IMG/VR virus record: IMGVR_UViG_3300042503_000527
Coordinates: 1 to 64,000 of that record
Strand: one strand, 5' to 3'
DNA length: 64,000 bases
Source: a virus
Shown: piece after piece, positions 16,148 to 28,300 of the stretch
How the letters are laid out: every line of letters starts with the position of its first letter
Position numbering within the stretch: the stretch's first letter is position 1
Notes under the pieces: generated by a model
Seen by the model: only the letters and a program-made list of their open reading frames with translations
Database searches by the model: none
Told to the model about the DNA's origin: nothing
Translations under genes and position numbers: made by a program

Positions 16148-19100
16148 ATGGCGCAATTTGCTATAGATGAATTATTCACTACGGGCGTTCAGATATCTGG
16201 TTTTATATTTGATCGTTCTTACAGTTTAGGAATTGCCGGTCAAGTCCTAACAGCTACGTCATCTGGAGTGATGTGGCAAGCAGATTCAAGTAATACTGAT
16301 CTTGCAGCTTTGAGTGGACAAATTGCTGCTACTGGAACCTTATTAAATAATAGGATAAATTCTCTTAGCGGTTACTCTGATGCGACCTTCGCGACGATAA
16401 CGAACCTAGCTGCCACAGGTTCGACTCTTAACGCTAGGATTAATTCTCTAAGTGGTTATGCAGGTAGCACTTTCTTATCTGGTCAAGGAGTGGCTAATTG
16501 GACCGCTCGCTGGAACGGGACTAAAGAATTAATTACAGGTAGTATTTATGATTTAGGAACTGGAGTTGGAATAGGTACGACAAGTCCTTCTGCCAAACTA
16601 GAAGTTTTTAGCGGAAATGCTATTATTAGAAATGATAATCCCGGTGGCGTAGCTTCTTTATACATAAGAAATTGGGCAACAAATCCGGCCACCCAATTAG
16701 TTTTTGGTAATTCAACTAGTGACGATTCAAGTACTACATTAGGTTTAAATGCTAATGTTTTTTCTATTACAAATTATGGTGATCCGGGAAGTTATATTAA
16801 ATTTGGAACTCGTAATGCATCAACGGCTGAGATTAGAGTAACAATTGATCCAAGTGGAAGAGTTGGGATAGGTACAGAAATTCCATCTACATTGTTATCA
16901 ATTGGCGGTGCGGGTTCTACTACTGCTTTAAGTGGTATAACTTTTGGCGCAGATAGTCAAGCTAATTTATATAGAATATCTTCCTCAAGGATTAAAACAG
17001 ATGGTAATTTTACTATTGATGGTCAAGGAGGAGGAGCTTCTTCTTTAGTATTAAATAGAATTTCTGATTCTTATGAGAATGGAATGGCATTTACTACAGC
17101 AGGTTCTGTCGATTGGTATTACTATGTAGACAATGCAAACACCAATTTACAGATACAAAGAGGTGGAGAAATTGACACTGCTCCAAGAGTTCGTTTTGAT
17201 GGAGCTAATAGTAATATTTTATTTAATTTAGGAGGAGGAAATGTTGGCATAGGAACCGATACTCCAGCAGGAAGATTACATGTATCTGGAGCAGATGGTA
17301 ATGTTCTTTTTTTAAAGCAAGGAGTTACTGGTTCTCAGGGGGGTATTTATTTTGAAAATGCAGATGGTTTTGCCACTTCTTCTGCTAGACTTTACTTCAT
17401 AAGTGGTGATTCAGTTTTATTTACAAGAGGTCCAAGTAATTTGGCTTGGAGTGTGTCTCAAAATGCAAATGTTGGAATTGGAGTAAGTAATCCTTCTGAA
17501 AAATTAACAATCACTGGTGCCGTTAAGATTTTAACAAGAGATGGAGCTAATTTTAAAGTTGGTGATGGGTCAAATAATAATACATTTTTAGAAATTGACT
17601 ATCCTGACATTTCTAGTGCTAATGCTTATTTTAGATTATTTAGAAATACAAATACAAACGGTGGGAAGTATTTTCAAATATTTAAAGGAGATGGCACTGC
17701 TGGATCTCAAACTCTTTTAAATGCCAATGGAGATTCCCATATTAATGCAGTTGCAGGAAACCTTGGAATAGGAACAGATAATCCAATTTATAAGTTAGAT
17801 GTAATTGGTACAGTAAGAGCAAGTGGAGAGTTAATTACTGAAGGAAATAATGCAAGAATTTCTTTATTTAGAACTAATGGAATAAATTATTTTGATTGGG
17901 CAACTGGTCAAAGTTTATATTTTAGCACCGAAAATACTGTTGGGGGAGGGGGAAGAAATACTCTAATGAGTATAACTTCTAATGGCAATGTCGGTATTTC
18001 AACAACAAGTCCTACTTATAGCTTGCAAATTGGACAAAATGCTTCTGGCAATAACATAGACTATTCTTTGGGTATTTTAAGACATGGTACATTAACTTAT
18101 CCCGGCACTTGGACTTCAACTCCAGCATTTAAAATTATTGATCTTGCGGACGGAGGACCATCTAGCGTTGATATTTACGGAATAATGAATCTTGAATTAC
18201 CAAGATTCCAAGCATCAGATACAAATGCCGAAAAAGCTTCTCTTTTTCTTATTTCTTTTGATACTGCAATGGGACCACTAAGAATAGATGGTAAAGGAAA
18301 TCAATGGATTGGATATGATAGAGTAACTACAGGAATAAATAATTCATCTTTTTCTTCTTTAATTTATGGAGGATTAGCAGTTGGAGATACTTATCAGACT
18401 ACTACTTTATCAAACGGACAAGCTATATTTCAAGGTAATGTAGGTATAGGTATTACTAATCCTAATGTAAGATTGGTAGTAGCTAACACAGGTGCAGCGA
18501 CAAGTACTTCTACAGTTAGAATAATTGGAAGTACGGGAAATGGTGCTGGTCCACAAATTGAATTTTTCAAAGGTACAAATCAAAGATTTAGTATAGGTGC
18601 ATCTTCTGCAATTACCGGAGGCTTTTCTGAGGATCTACTTTTAGCGACACTTAATCCAAGTTCAATAATTTTAGCTGCTGGAGTTAGCGGATTAGCAATT
18701 TTTAAACCTGATGGTAAAGTTGGAATTGGAACTATAAATCCACAAACACTTCTTTCTCTTGGTGGACTTGGATCAACTTCAGCAGCGAGCGGTATCACTT
18801 TTGGAGGAGATGCTCAAGCAAATTTATATAGATCTGCTGAAGATACAATTAAAACAGATGGCTCTTTAGAAGTCACTACTAATTTAAATATTGGAGCAGA
18901 TCTTTATGTAGCTGATGAATTAGGAGTTGGCGTACCAATTGCTAATAAGAGAGTTAATTATGGCGCACAAATTGCTACTGCTAATGCCTCTATTCAATTA
19001 GTTCTAGGAAGAACGGCTAGTGCTACTGGCCAAGGAGCAATTGGAGCAGATGCGAATAATACTTTTGCTGTATGGAATGTAAGCGGCGGACTTTCCAAGC

Positions 19101-22100
19101 AAATGGTGGTTTCTCAGCAAGGAAATGTTGGCATAGCAACAGATAATCCAGTTGCTAAACTTCATATTTCTGATCCAAGTAATAATGAACCTTGGATGTT
19201 GTTGGACATAAATGATACTTACTTTAAAAGAATAGTCTTTTCAGAGGAAAGAGCCGCTTATGGAAATACTGGTTATGGAGGTTATATTGGTTATGATGCT
19301 GATGCAAACACGGTATCTCTTGGAACATATCATGCTAGTGGGCATTATCGATCTTTAAATATTAAAAGAGAAGATGGTAACATTGGTATAGGCACAACAA
19401 ATCCAGTATCTAAATTAAATATATTTTCTGAGACTGGAACTTCTCAAATTTTTAATCAACTTCAATTAACTAATTTAGGTACACTTAACCCCGGCAATAT
19501 AGTAGGCATAGGTTTTGCTGCTGGCGAATCGACTCAGTATGGAGTAAAAGGCTCTATTGGTTTTGAAAGAACAGATAATTACGGAAGAGGATCTTTAATA
19601 TTTTATACAAATAATACTGCCGGTACTGAATCAGTTTCTACAAGTAACGAAAGACTTCGTATTGCAGCAAATGGAAATGTAGGAATAAATACTGTATCTC
19701 CTAATTCTACTTTAAGAATACATGGAAGTTTTTCTCAAAGAGCAAATGGAGGAGTATTTCAAGAATATAAAAATGTTACTACTTTTAATTTAGATAATTA
19801 TGGTGTTGGCGGTTATGTAATTCAAACTCCTTTTAAATTAGGTGTTAATTATGAAATGTCAATTGTCCATGTAAAAGGATATAACTATGGAAATTCTTCA
19901 CTTTACGATTTTAAAGTTATTTTTTATGATTACGGTCCTAGCCATGCGCCCATCAATTATTCTTTAATTGATTTAGGAAATGATGGTTCGCCAAAATACC
20001 TTGCTAAAGATGCCAACAATAATTTAGCTATTTGTTTTGGAAATAGTGGAGATTCTAGTTATTTTAATAGATTTACTGTAGACTGCATTACAACGAGAAA
20101 TGGTTCTAGCGATTATTCTCAAGGTTGGTCAGCGTATCAAACTACTGGTTTAAATTATGGATTTGCTAGTACTGGAGTTTATCAATTAAATTCTCCAATA
20201 AATTTTAGAACTAGTAATTATGTAGGCATAGGTACAACAAATCCTCAATATAAATTAGATGTAAAAGGAGACGTATTTGTTCAAGGGAATTTAAGAGGAG
20301 ATGATGGAGCTAGAGGTTATCTATTAGGTAAAGACACTTTAATAGGAGGAAGGTCTTATTTAGTATTAGATCCAGATAGTACTGATGGTGTTGGTGCTGG
20401 CAGTGATTATCTATATATAGCTCAAGAAAATACAACTGGAGTAATTAGTAATTCTGCAAATGGAGCAATTGTTTTTAGAGGCGGTTCAGAAAGAGTTCGT
20501 ATAGACACTTCTAATGGTAATGTAGGTATTGGCACATTTAATCCGGGCTACTTATTAGATCTATATAAAGTTCCTGCTACTTCAGGCACTTTGCAGCCAA
20601 TGCTAACGCTTAATTCTGATTATGCTAGTGCTACTACTACTAATTTTGGATCATCTATTGTATTTAAAGGAAGAACTGCTGGAAATGAACTTCAAGAAAA
20701 TGCTCAAATAGCAGCTTACAATGAAAATGCAAATGATAATGGTTACGCTTTAGGATTTTATACTCGTCCTTCTGTTGCTGGTGGATTGCAGCAAAGATTA
20801 ACTATTTTAAGAGGCGGAAATGTTGGTGTAGGTACAACAAATCCTCAGACCAAGCTAGATGTTCGTGGAACTCTTTCTGTATATCAATCAGCCGATAGTG
20901 ATTACATTTATTTTGATCATGCGGGAGTTAATACTTGGCGCACAAGAGTAACAACAGATAATACAAGTACTTATGTTATCGGAAATGATGCTCCCGGAGT
21001 ACCTCTTGCAAATAAAATATTAAATATAACTAATGCTGGCAAAGTTGGAATAGGTATAGTTAGTCCCGCAACATTACTTGGTATTGGAGGAGCAGGTTCT
21101 ACAACCGCAGCAAGCGGATTAACTTTTGGAAATGATGCTCAAGCTAACCTATATCGTGTAGCAGAAGACACAATTAAAACAGATGGATCTCTTACAGTTG
21201 CTGGCTTAATTTATAACGGAAATAATGCTTATTATTCTTCTGTCGCTAAATCAACTACTGCAAATTGGGGTCAATATACGGTATTATTAGGAAATAATAG
21301 TTACTCTAATCAGCTTATACAAGTTACTGTTGATGGTGGTAATGTATCTTGGAATGGTATTTTTGTTGCTAATGCTTCTAATTCTTACCGTCCAACTGAC
21401 ATGTGGGGCAATGTTAAGTTATTAGAATGCTCTACTTATAACTGTAATACTGATGATGTTATATTAAATGTAATGTCTAACACTGCTCCAAATGGTTATG
21501 GATCAGTAGCTTTAGTATTAAAAACTAATGGATTAGTAAATGGTAGTTATGGCACTGGATACGCTAATGTAATTACGGTAACGTCAACTGGCCCAACACC
21601 AAATTCTTTTGTATTATCTTCAAGTTCATGGACTTCGCCTTATACTTATGTCACTTCTACTTCTGAAAATACAAAACAAATATATACTACTGAATCAGGA
21701 AGAGTAGGAATAGGAACATTTGCTCCTGCTTATAAATTAGATATAACTGGTCCAGCTACAGCAAATGGATCTACTCTTAGATTAAATGATGCCGCTTCAT
21801 TATCAGATTCAAAACATCTTTTATTAACTAGGCTTACAGCTACTGGATGGATTGGTGTCGCTGGTTCTCAAACAAATGACCCATTATGTATTTCAAGAAG
21901 TAATGGTTATGATTTAATAGTTGATTCAAATGGTAAAATTGGCGCAGGAATATCTGCAAATCTTTCAGGAAATGTTCATATTAAAAATGCTAGTGCAGGA
22001 GATCAAACTCTTTTAGTTTTAGAACACTCTGCTGGTTATGGCACAAATACAGAGAACAGAATTGATTTCTATGATGATGAAGCTCATAAAATTGCAGCAA

Positions 22101-25100
22101 GAATAGCCCAATATTATTCAGCCGTAGCAGGTAACAGATGGGGATTAAAATTTTATACCAATTCTAGTGCTGCAATTAACTCTACTCCTGCTTTAACTTT
22201 GATGGGCAACAATAATGTTGGAGTTGGAACTACGAATCCAAATTATCAACTTACTGTAATTGGCGCAAATCAAGCAACCGCAAATGTAACTGATGCAGGT
22301 AACAAAGGCGGCTCAATATTAGTAGCAAGTTCTTTAAATAACTCAAATCAAGGTGGTTCAGTATTGTTTGCAAATGTAAATGATGCTGGAACATATACTC
22401 CTCAGTGGGCAATTAAATCTTTGTTCTTGAATGGAAATGGATATGGATTAGGCGATTTAGCTTTTTCATCTAGAAGAGCTACTGGAGATACTAGTTTAAC
22501 GGAGTCAGTTAGATTCACTTATGATGGAAAAGTTGGAATAGGAACAGCAAGTCCCGGTGCTAAATTAGATGTAAATGGAGATGTATATATTTCGCCTAAT
22601 ACTGCTGGCAAAAATACATTTATACTTTCAACCAATGCTTCTAATGATGCTCGTTTGTTAATGAGAAGTGATACTACTACCAAAGTAGATATTCAAGCAA
22701 ATGGCACATCTTATTTTAATGGTGGTAATGTAGGTATAGGAACTGCTTCTCCAACTACTCTCTTGTCGGTTGGTGGTGCCGGTTCTACAGGACCAGCAAG
22801 TGGTATAACTTTTGGCGGAGATGCGCAAGCTAATCTTTATCGTTCGGCAGAAGATACTATTAGAACAGATGGTGCATTTATAGCAGGTGGCTATATTAGA
22901 GCTTTAAGCTACGTTCAACTTTTAACTAATTTATATCCTGATTCTTATACAGATAATTTAAATCTTAATATAGGAAATCTTTCAGCAACTAATTGGGAAA
23001 CTGCAATTAAGATCAAACCCGGATCTTATGTAGGCATAGGCACTACTCAGCCAAGTGGCAAGCTTCATATCGTTTCTTCTATTGCTAATGAAACTGTCCT
23101 AAGAGTAGATGGAACGAATGGAACTTTATTATCCGTTGTTGATGATTTAAGTGATTCGCTTTTCTCTGTTAATAATGGAGCAGGTCTTCCTGTGTTGGAA
23201 GTTTTTGCTGATGACCGTATTGTAGCTGGACAGTACAATAGCGGCGACTTTGTTTTAGTTAATAATAAAATAGGAATTGGCACGACCAATCCAGCTAATA
23301 AACTCTCTGTAATTGGCGCGGCAAGCATAGGTAGTAACTCTTTCAATGTCGCCGCTCCTGCAAATGGCTTAACTGTTGAAGGCAAAGTCGGAATTGGTAC
23401 AAGTTCCGTAGATTCATGGGCGCAATTAAAAGTTATTGGTACAACTGCTTTAGGTGGAATTACTTATGTTACTGATAAAATTCAAGCATTAACTGCTTTC
23501 CCCGGTTCTGCTACTTCATTGTTATTAAATCCTGATGGTGGCAATGTAGGAATAAATACAACAAGCCCAGCGCAAAGATTGCACGTTCGTGGCGAGCAAG
23601 TTTATTTATATAATGATTTAAATACTAGTAATACATTCTTCTACGCAAGAAATTCTGGCGCGGGTAATGCTGGAATCAAAATGAAGAATATAGATGGCGA
23701 ATGGACCATCATAGCAAATGATCGTTTACGTTTTATTGATGATGATGCGGGGGTTGAGAGATTAAGTATTTTAAGCAATGGTAATGTAGGTGTAGGTTTA
23801 ACTATTCCTCAAAAACCTCTTGATGCTATTTCTTCAAGTAATGATTTCGTAACTGTTGGAGCAACGTCATTAGGCGTTGGAAATTGGTGCGGTATACATT
23901 TTGGATATAGAGAAGACAATAACTTATATAGAAAATCTGCCATTGTTTTTGAAAGAACAGATTTAACTTCAAGCAACGCTCAAGGCAAAGTTCACATTTT
24001 AAATGGACCTCAAGCTGGTTCTAGCAATGCTACTTTATCAGATGCAAAGATAACAATAAATGAAGCAGGTAAAGTTGGCATAGGCACAACAGAGCCATTA
24101 AATAAATTATCAGTAATAGCTTCTAATGGTACAGCTTATTATAACAGAACTGATCCAGTAGCTACATTCCAAGGGGCTTCTCCTTCTACGATTTTAGTAT
24201 CAGTAGATGGCAATGTTGATGGTTACTATGCTGAATTAAAATTAGGCAACGCTCAATCAACATATTATCCATATTCAGCTTATGTAAGAGGTATACAAGG
24301 TGCTGGAATAGACTATTATAGACTTGAATTTGGTACATCAGCAGGATCTGCTGCTAATACCAGAATGACAATTGCGAATAACGGAAACGTTGGAATAGGA
24401 TTAACAAACACACAACATAAACTACAAATTTCAGGCGGCTCTGTTGCTTTCACTAGCAGTACTGGTCTAGCTGTTGAAATGCTTGGAATTACTTCTTTAA
24501 ATGTCGCTTATGTTGGTCCTTATGCGACAACTACAGATGGAAATGCTCCATCATTAGTTTTATTTAATCATGGAGCTTCCGTACAGCAAACTTATTTCTA
24601 TTCTAGCGGCAGAATAGCGATGGTTCTTAACAAAGAAGGTCGTTTAAATATAGCAGGAAATGCTGGAAATACTCCGCCAGCTTTATTAAATATAGGTCCA
24701 ACTTCCTCTGTGACCGCTGTAAGTGGAATGAGTTTTGGTAATGATGCTGAAGCTAATTTTTACAGATCCGCAGAAGACACAATTAAATCAGATGGAAATT
24801 TAATAGTAGTAGGAAACGTTACTGCCGCAAATCTAGTATCTGGTAATGGTACTTTAAATTATATTACGAAATGGAATGGCACTAAATCAGTAACAAATAG
24901 CCAAATCTTTGATGATGGTACTTATGTAGGTATAAATACAGTAAGTAATACTACTTATAGGCTTCAAGTTAATGGTAGTTTTGCGGCTACGACAAAGAGT
25001 TTCGATATAACTCACCCAACAATTTCTGGCAAGAGATTGGCGCATGCCTCTTTAGAAGGCCCAGAAAACGGCGTCTATTTCAGAGGCCAAAATAATAATA

Positions 25101-25342
25101 GCGAAATAAACCTACCTCATTATTGGTCAGGTTTAGTTCATGATGATTCAATAACCGTTGATTTAACATCAATAGGCAAACGCAAAGATGGTAAAATAAG
25201 AAACTATAGTGTAGATCAAATAGGCCACAACAAAGTGTACATTTATACAGATAGTGATGATAATATATATAATTATTACTATACAATTTTTGCAGAGCGT
25301 AAGGATGTTTCTAAACTTGTAACTGAAAGGTATACGGAATAA
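16148..25342 (+). CDS. Giant tail fibre 1 with VGIGT repeats and C-terminal chaperone-like domain
   Basis: A 3,064-residue fibre. After a ~130-residue N-terminus with ALSGQIAATGTLLNNRINSL-type coiled repeats (virion attachment or trimerisation), I count about 28 units centred on G-N-V-G-I-G-T-x-x-P-x-x-K-L-x-V, each 60-140 residues. This repeat is usual in trimeric beta-rich fibres of phages. Five units also carry a sub-block GGAGST..ASGITFG.DAQANLY. The last ~125 residues (KSFDITHP, LAHASLEGPENGVYFRG) match the C-terminal block found on many phage and viral fibres, probably an intramolecular folding chaperone that may be cleaved off. Expected role: host binding at distance. It is the first gene of the fibre operon and is followed after 4 bases by fibre 2, with which it shares duplicated segments. 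Confidence 0.88.
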   Translation: MAQFAIDELFTTGVQISGFIFDRSYSLGIAGQVLTATSSGVMWQADSSNTDLAALSGQIAATGTLLNNRINSLSGYSDATFATITNLAATGSTLNARINSLSGYAGSTFLSGQGVANWTARWNGTKELITGSIYDLGTGVGIGTTSPSAKLEVFSGNAIIRNDNPGGVASLYIRNWATNPATQLVFGNSTSDDSSTTLGLNANVFSITNYGDPGSYIKFGTRNASTAEIRVTIDPSGRVGIGTEIPSTLLSIGGAGSTTALSGITFGADSQANLYRISSSRIKTDGNFTIDGQGGGASSLVLNRISDSYENGMAFTTAGSVDWYYYVDNANTNLQIQRGGEIDTAPRVRFDGANSNILFNLGGGNVGIGTDTPAGRLHVSGADGNVLFLKQGVTGSQGGIYFENADGFATSSARLYFISGDSVLFTRGPSNLAWSVSQNANVGIGVSNPSEKLTITGAVKILTRDGANFKVGDGSNNNTFLEIDYPDISSANAYFRLFRNTNTNGGKYFQIFKGDGTAGSQTLLNANGDSHINAVAGNLGIGTDNPIYKLDVIGTVRASGELITEGNNARISLFRTNGINYFDWATGQSLYFSTENTVGGGGRNTLMSITSNGNVGISTTSPTYSLQIGQNASGNNIDYSLGILRHGTLTYPGTWTSTPAFKIIDLADGGPSSVDIYGIMNLELPRFQASDTNAEKASLFLISFDTAMGPLRIDGKGNQWIGYDRVTTGINNSSFSSLIYGGLAVGDTYQTTTLSNGQAIFQGNVGIGITNPNVRLVVANTGAATSTSTVRIIGSTGNGAGPQIEFFKGTNQRFSIGASSAITGGFSEDLLLATLNPSSIILAAGVSGLAIFKPDGKVGIGTINPQTLLSLGGLGSTSAASGITFGGDAQANLYRSAEDTIKTDGSLEVTTNLNIGADLYVADELGVGVPIANKRVNYGAQIATANASIQLVLGRTASATGQGAIGADANNTFAVWNVSGGLSKQMVVSQQGNVGIATDNPVAKLHISDPSNNEPWMLLDINDTYFKRIVFSEERAAYGNTGYGGYIGYDADANTVSLGTYHASGHYRSLNIKREDGNIGIGTTNPVSKLNIFSETGTSQIFNQLQLTNLGTLNPGNIVGIGFAAGESTQYGVKGSIGFERTDNYGRGSLIFYTNNTAGTESVSTSNERLRIAANGNVGINTVSPNSTLRIHGSFSQRANGGVFQEYKNVTTFNLDNYGVGGYVIQTPFKLGVNYEMSIVHVKGYNYGNSSLYDFKVIFYDYGPSHAPINYSLIDLGNDGSPKYLAKDANNNLAICFGNSGDSSYFNRFTVDCITTRNGSSDYSQGWSAYQTTGLNYGFASTGVYQLNSPINFRTSNYVGIGTTNPQYKLDVKGDVFVQGNLRGDDGARGYLLGKDTLIGGRSYLVLDPDSTDGVGAGSDYLYIAQENTTGVISNSANGAIVFRGGSERVRIDTSNGNVGIGTFNPGYLLDLYKVPATSGTLQPMLTLNSDYASATTTNFGSSIVFKGRTAGNELQENAQIAAYNENANDNGYALGFYTRPSVAGGLQQRLTILRGGNVGVGTTNPQTKLDVRGTLSVYQSADSDYIYFDHAGVNTWRTRVTTDNTSTYVIGNDAPGVPLANKILNITNAGKVGIGIVSPATLLGIGGAGSTTAASGLTFGNDAQANLYRVAEDTIKTDGSLTVAGLIYNGNNAYYSSVAKSTTANWGQYTVLLGNNSYSNQLIQVTVDGGNVSWNGIFVANASNSYRPTDMWGNVKLLECSTYNCNTDDVILNVMSNTAPNGYGSVALVLKTNGLVNGSYGTGYANVITVTSTGPTPNSFVLSSSSWTSPYTYVTSTSENTKQIYTTESGRVGIGTFAPAYKLDITGPATANGSTLRLNDAASLSDSKHLLLTRLTATGWIGVAGSQTNDPLCISRSNGYDLIVDSNGKIGAGISANLSGNVHIKNASAGDQTLLVLEHSAGYGTNTENRIDFYDDEAHKIAARIAQYYSAVAGNRWGLKFYTNSSAAINSTPALTLMGNNNVGVGTTNPNYQLTVIGANQATANVTDAGNKGGSILVASSLNNSNQGGSVLFANVNDAGTYTPQWAIKSLFLNGNGYGLGDLAFSSRRATGDTSLTESVRFTYDGKVGIGTASPGAKLDVNGDVYISPNTAGKNTFILSTNASNDARLLMRSDTTTKVDIQANGTSYFNGGNVGIGTASPTTLLSVGGAGSTGPASGITFGGDAQANLYRSAEDTIRTDGAFIAGGYIRALSYVQLLTNLYPDSYTDNLNLNIGNLSATNWETAIKIKPGSYVGIGTTQPSGKLHIVSSIANETVLRVDGTNGTLLSVVDDLSDSLFSVNNGAGLPVLEVFADDRIVAGQYNSGDFVLVNNKIGIGTTNPANKLSVIGAASIGSNSFNVAAPANGLTVEGKVGIGTSSVDSWAQLKVIGTTALGGITYVTDKIQALTAFPGSATSLLLNPDGGNVGINTTSPAQRLHVRGEQVYLYNDLNTSNTFFYARNSGAGNAGIKMKNIDGEWTIIANDRLRFIDDDAGVERLSILSNGNVGVGLTIPQKPLDAISSSNDFVTVGATSLGVGNWCGIHFGYREDNNLYRKSAIVFERTDLTSSNAQGKVHILNGPQAGSSNATLSDAKITINEAGKVGIGTTEPLNKLSVIASNGTAYYNRTDPVATFQGASPSTILVSVDGNVDGYYAELKLGNAQSTYYPYSAYVRGIQGAGIDYYRLEFGTSAGSAANTRMTIANNGNVGIGLTNTQHKLQISGGSVAFTSSTGLAVEMLGITSLNVAYVGPYATTTDGNAPSLVLFNHGASVQQTYFYSSGRIAMVLNKEGRLNIAGNAGNTPPALLNIGPTSSVTAVSGMSFGNDAEANFYRSAEDTIKSDGNLIVVGNVTAANLVSGNGTLNYITKWNGTKSVTNSQIFDDGTYVGINTVSNTTYRLQVNGSFAATTKSFDITHPTISGKRLAHASLEGPENGVYFRGQNNNSEINLPHYWSGLVHDDSITVDLTSIGKRKDGKIRNYSVDQIGHNKVYIYTDSDDNIYNYYYTIFAERKDVSKLVTERYTE
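18989..19037 (+). repeat. 49-base identical repeat, fibre 1 copy
   Basis: Identical over 49 bases to 30756-30804, starting TCTATTCAATTAGTTCTAGG and ending in GGCCAAGGAG. It lies inside a longer block (LYVADELGVGV.IANKRVNYG to FAVWNVSGG) that is similar but not identical in both fibres, which suggests recent conversion. Confidence 0.9.
22730..23402 (+). repeat. Segmental duplication, fibre 1 copy
   Basis: About 225 codons matching 28741-29416 in fibre 2. By hand alignment the proteins are about 85% identical without gaps (35 differences counted), far above the similarity between other repeat units. Shared landmarks are SPTTLLSVGGAGST, SYTDNLNLNIGN, IKPGSYVGIGTT, GLPVLEVFADDR and GAASIGSNS. 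Confidence 0.88.
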
Positions 25343-25346
25343 AAAT

Positions 25347-28300
25347 ATGGGCGATATCGTAATTACACCAGCATCTAATGATGTAAATTCAACAGCAGGG
25401 ACGCTGACAGTCAGGACATCTGACTCGCAGCCTATTTCAATAAAAACTAATGATGTAAATAGACTTTATGTGACTTCTGCTGGAAACGTTGGAATAAATA
25501 CAACCGCTCCCGCAGAAAAACTACAAGTATCTGGAAATGTTGTTGTAGGGCATGATGTTTACAATAGCTCATATGGTCAATACTTAAGATTTCCATTTGC
25601 TGGATTCAATTTGACAACGGGTGCTTTAAAAGCTTATTTGCAATTTGATTCTGTTGAGGATTACTCTGTTAATCTTGGCGATGCTTGGAAATGGAAATTG
25701 GGAACAGTTGCAAGGGCTGGAAATGGTGGAAATTACAATTCACAATTTGAAATACTTAGAAGTACTAGAGCTGGAGTTACAGACAATACTGATTTTGCTA
25801 TAAGTAGAGATGGATGCGTTGGAATTGGAACGGTATTGCCTTCTGGAGGTTTGCATATTAATAATGCTCAGGGAGCTTTTTCTGAAGTAGTAAGACTTCA
25901 AAGAAATGGTGGAGTTTTTTATTCTGTTGGTCTTGATACTAACTTTTTAAATATTGCTTATAATGGAAATACAAATGGAAGTAATATTTTCGTTCTTAGA
26001 AATAATGGTTTTTTAGGTTTAGGAAATCTACAAACTGCTCTTTTTAATTTAGACATTGCTTCTACTCAAGGGCAGGGTATTCAATTAAGATATGATACTA
26101 CTACTGGTTATCGCGCTCAAATTACTCCTTATTGGAATAGTAATACAGACACAAGAATAGACTTTGCTATTAATAGATCAGCTAATCTAGTAGCTGATGT
26201 AATAATGTCGGTTGGTTATGCTAGTAATGTTGGCGTTGGCACGACAAGACCTGTACAAAAACTTCAAATTGAAGGTACAGTTGGAAATCCTGCTTCTATT
26301 GCCACAACTCAAAGTGGAATTTTCAGAATAAGCAATACTACAGACAATGCTGTCCTAGATTTTGGCATAAGGGCTGGCGGAAATGGTGCTTGGATTCAAT
26401 CCACGGACGAAACAGATTTAAGTGCAAACTATCCATTGTTATTAAATCCAAATGGTGCAAATGTTGGTATTGGAACTACTATTGTCACAGGAAGATTAAA
26501 TGTTACTAGAAATTCAAACACTTCTCAGCCTATTGGCTATTTTTCTGAATTATTCACAAATCCAGCGGCTACAAATATAATTTTATTAGAAAGAGGTAAT
26601 AACGTATCCGCAGCAAATCAATTAAGTTCAAACGCCGGTTTAAGAATTAGAGATCACTCATCAAATTATTCTTTATCTGTAGAAGATCATCTTAGTAATT
26701 TAAATTTTGCAATAAGCGGATCAAGAGTTTTAATCGGCACAAGAACTACAAGTTCTCTTTTAAATATTGGCGGAGTAGGTTCAACAGCCCCAGCAAGCGG
26801 TATAACACTTGGAGGAGATGCTGTCGCTAATCTATACAGAAGCACGGCTTCTCAAATAAAAACAGATTCTCAATTAGTCGCTGCTGGCGGATTTTATTCT
26901 ACTAGCACTAGCAACTTCATGGAGAGTCTTTCTATAGGCACTTCAATAAATATAGAAGGTGGTCCAAACGAAGGTCTATTTTTAGGAGATACAAGCAGAT
27001 GGTACATTGGTACAACAGATAAGACTTATACTGTTAATGCGGATGGTGATTTGCATTTTAGAGATAGTACTAATTCTATAACTAGAATGATAATTCAATA
27101 TGCTAATGGTCACGTTGGCATAGGCTCAACAGATCCTGCTTATAGATTGGATGTTTATGATACTAACAAAAACATTGGAAGATTTTACAATAATCAAACT
27201 TCTCTTGAATTCTTTTTAGGAAGTACTAATAATACATTATATACTGATCTCTTCTTAGTAACAAGCAACGGTAACGCTCAAATTTTTAAAAATAGAAGCA
27301 ATGCGGGTTGGGGAGGAGTTGACTCTCTTAACATTTATACAACTATTGGACCTATAGCATTTCATCCGTCAGGCGTACAAAATGCATTATATTTAAATGA
27401 AATTGGTAATGTTGGTATAAATGTAGCAAATCCACCTAATAAATTGGTTTTATATGATAACAAAAATACTAGCACTTGGAATAGTAATTCTGCCGGTAAT
27501 ATTTCAAATATACAAGTAGTAAATTATCAAACTGGATTAAATATACCTGCGGTAATTGAATTAGTTCAAAATGATCATTCTTCTGTAAGGTTGGCTGGTT
27601 ATAAGGTTGATGCAACAAGTTATTGGTTAAGTAATTTTGGCATTTCTGTCAGAAAAGCTGACACTAATATGCATCAAGTTTTTACGGCTCAATATGATGG
27701 GAATATTGGTATAGGTACAACAAGTCCTACTCAAAAATTAGACATAGTAGGCAGTTACGGAACTCCTGATGACAATGCGGGTATGCTAAAAATTAGAGGC
27801 CCCGGTGTAGGTCCTACTCAACTCAATTTCGGTATTAGCGCAGATGGAGGATATGGATGGATTCAAGCAACAGATATTGCTGTTGACAATGATAGGAATA
27901 TAATTTTAGCACCACTTGGAGGCAATGTTGGTATAGGCACAACAAGTCCTAGCACGTTGTTAAATGTACATGGTGCCAATCCATTTGTTAGAATTAATAA
28001 TACAAGTGCGGATGATCATGGAATTAAAATAAGTTACAATAATTCTGAAACACACGGATTAAATTTAATTTATAATGCAAACAGTGCTATCTCTTCTATA
28101 GATAATACCTATCCAGTAAGTGCTGCACAAGTTTACGGAGACATACGATTTAGACAAAATGTAGCAGGGACGATGACTACTCGTATGACCATCAAAGGAG
28201 ATGGTGGTAATGTTGGTATTGGGACAACTTCTCCATTAGCTCCATTACATGTTGGTCTTGGAGGGGATTGGCCTTCAAGCACTGGGACAAGTGCAATGGT

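Larger units (their letters stand above)
16540..25000 (+). repeat. VGIGT protein repeat array, about 28 units (fibre 1)
   Basis: Units are diverged at DNA level but keep the GNVGIGTTxPxxKLxV core. Clear units start near nt 16560, 16860, 17240, 17470, 17760, 18440, 18715, 19375, 20220, 20820, 21045, 22530, 22730, 23030, 23270, 24070 and 24385. Irregular spacing shows that unrelated or specialised inserts sit between cores. Confidence 0.85.
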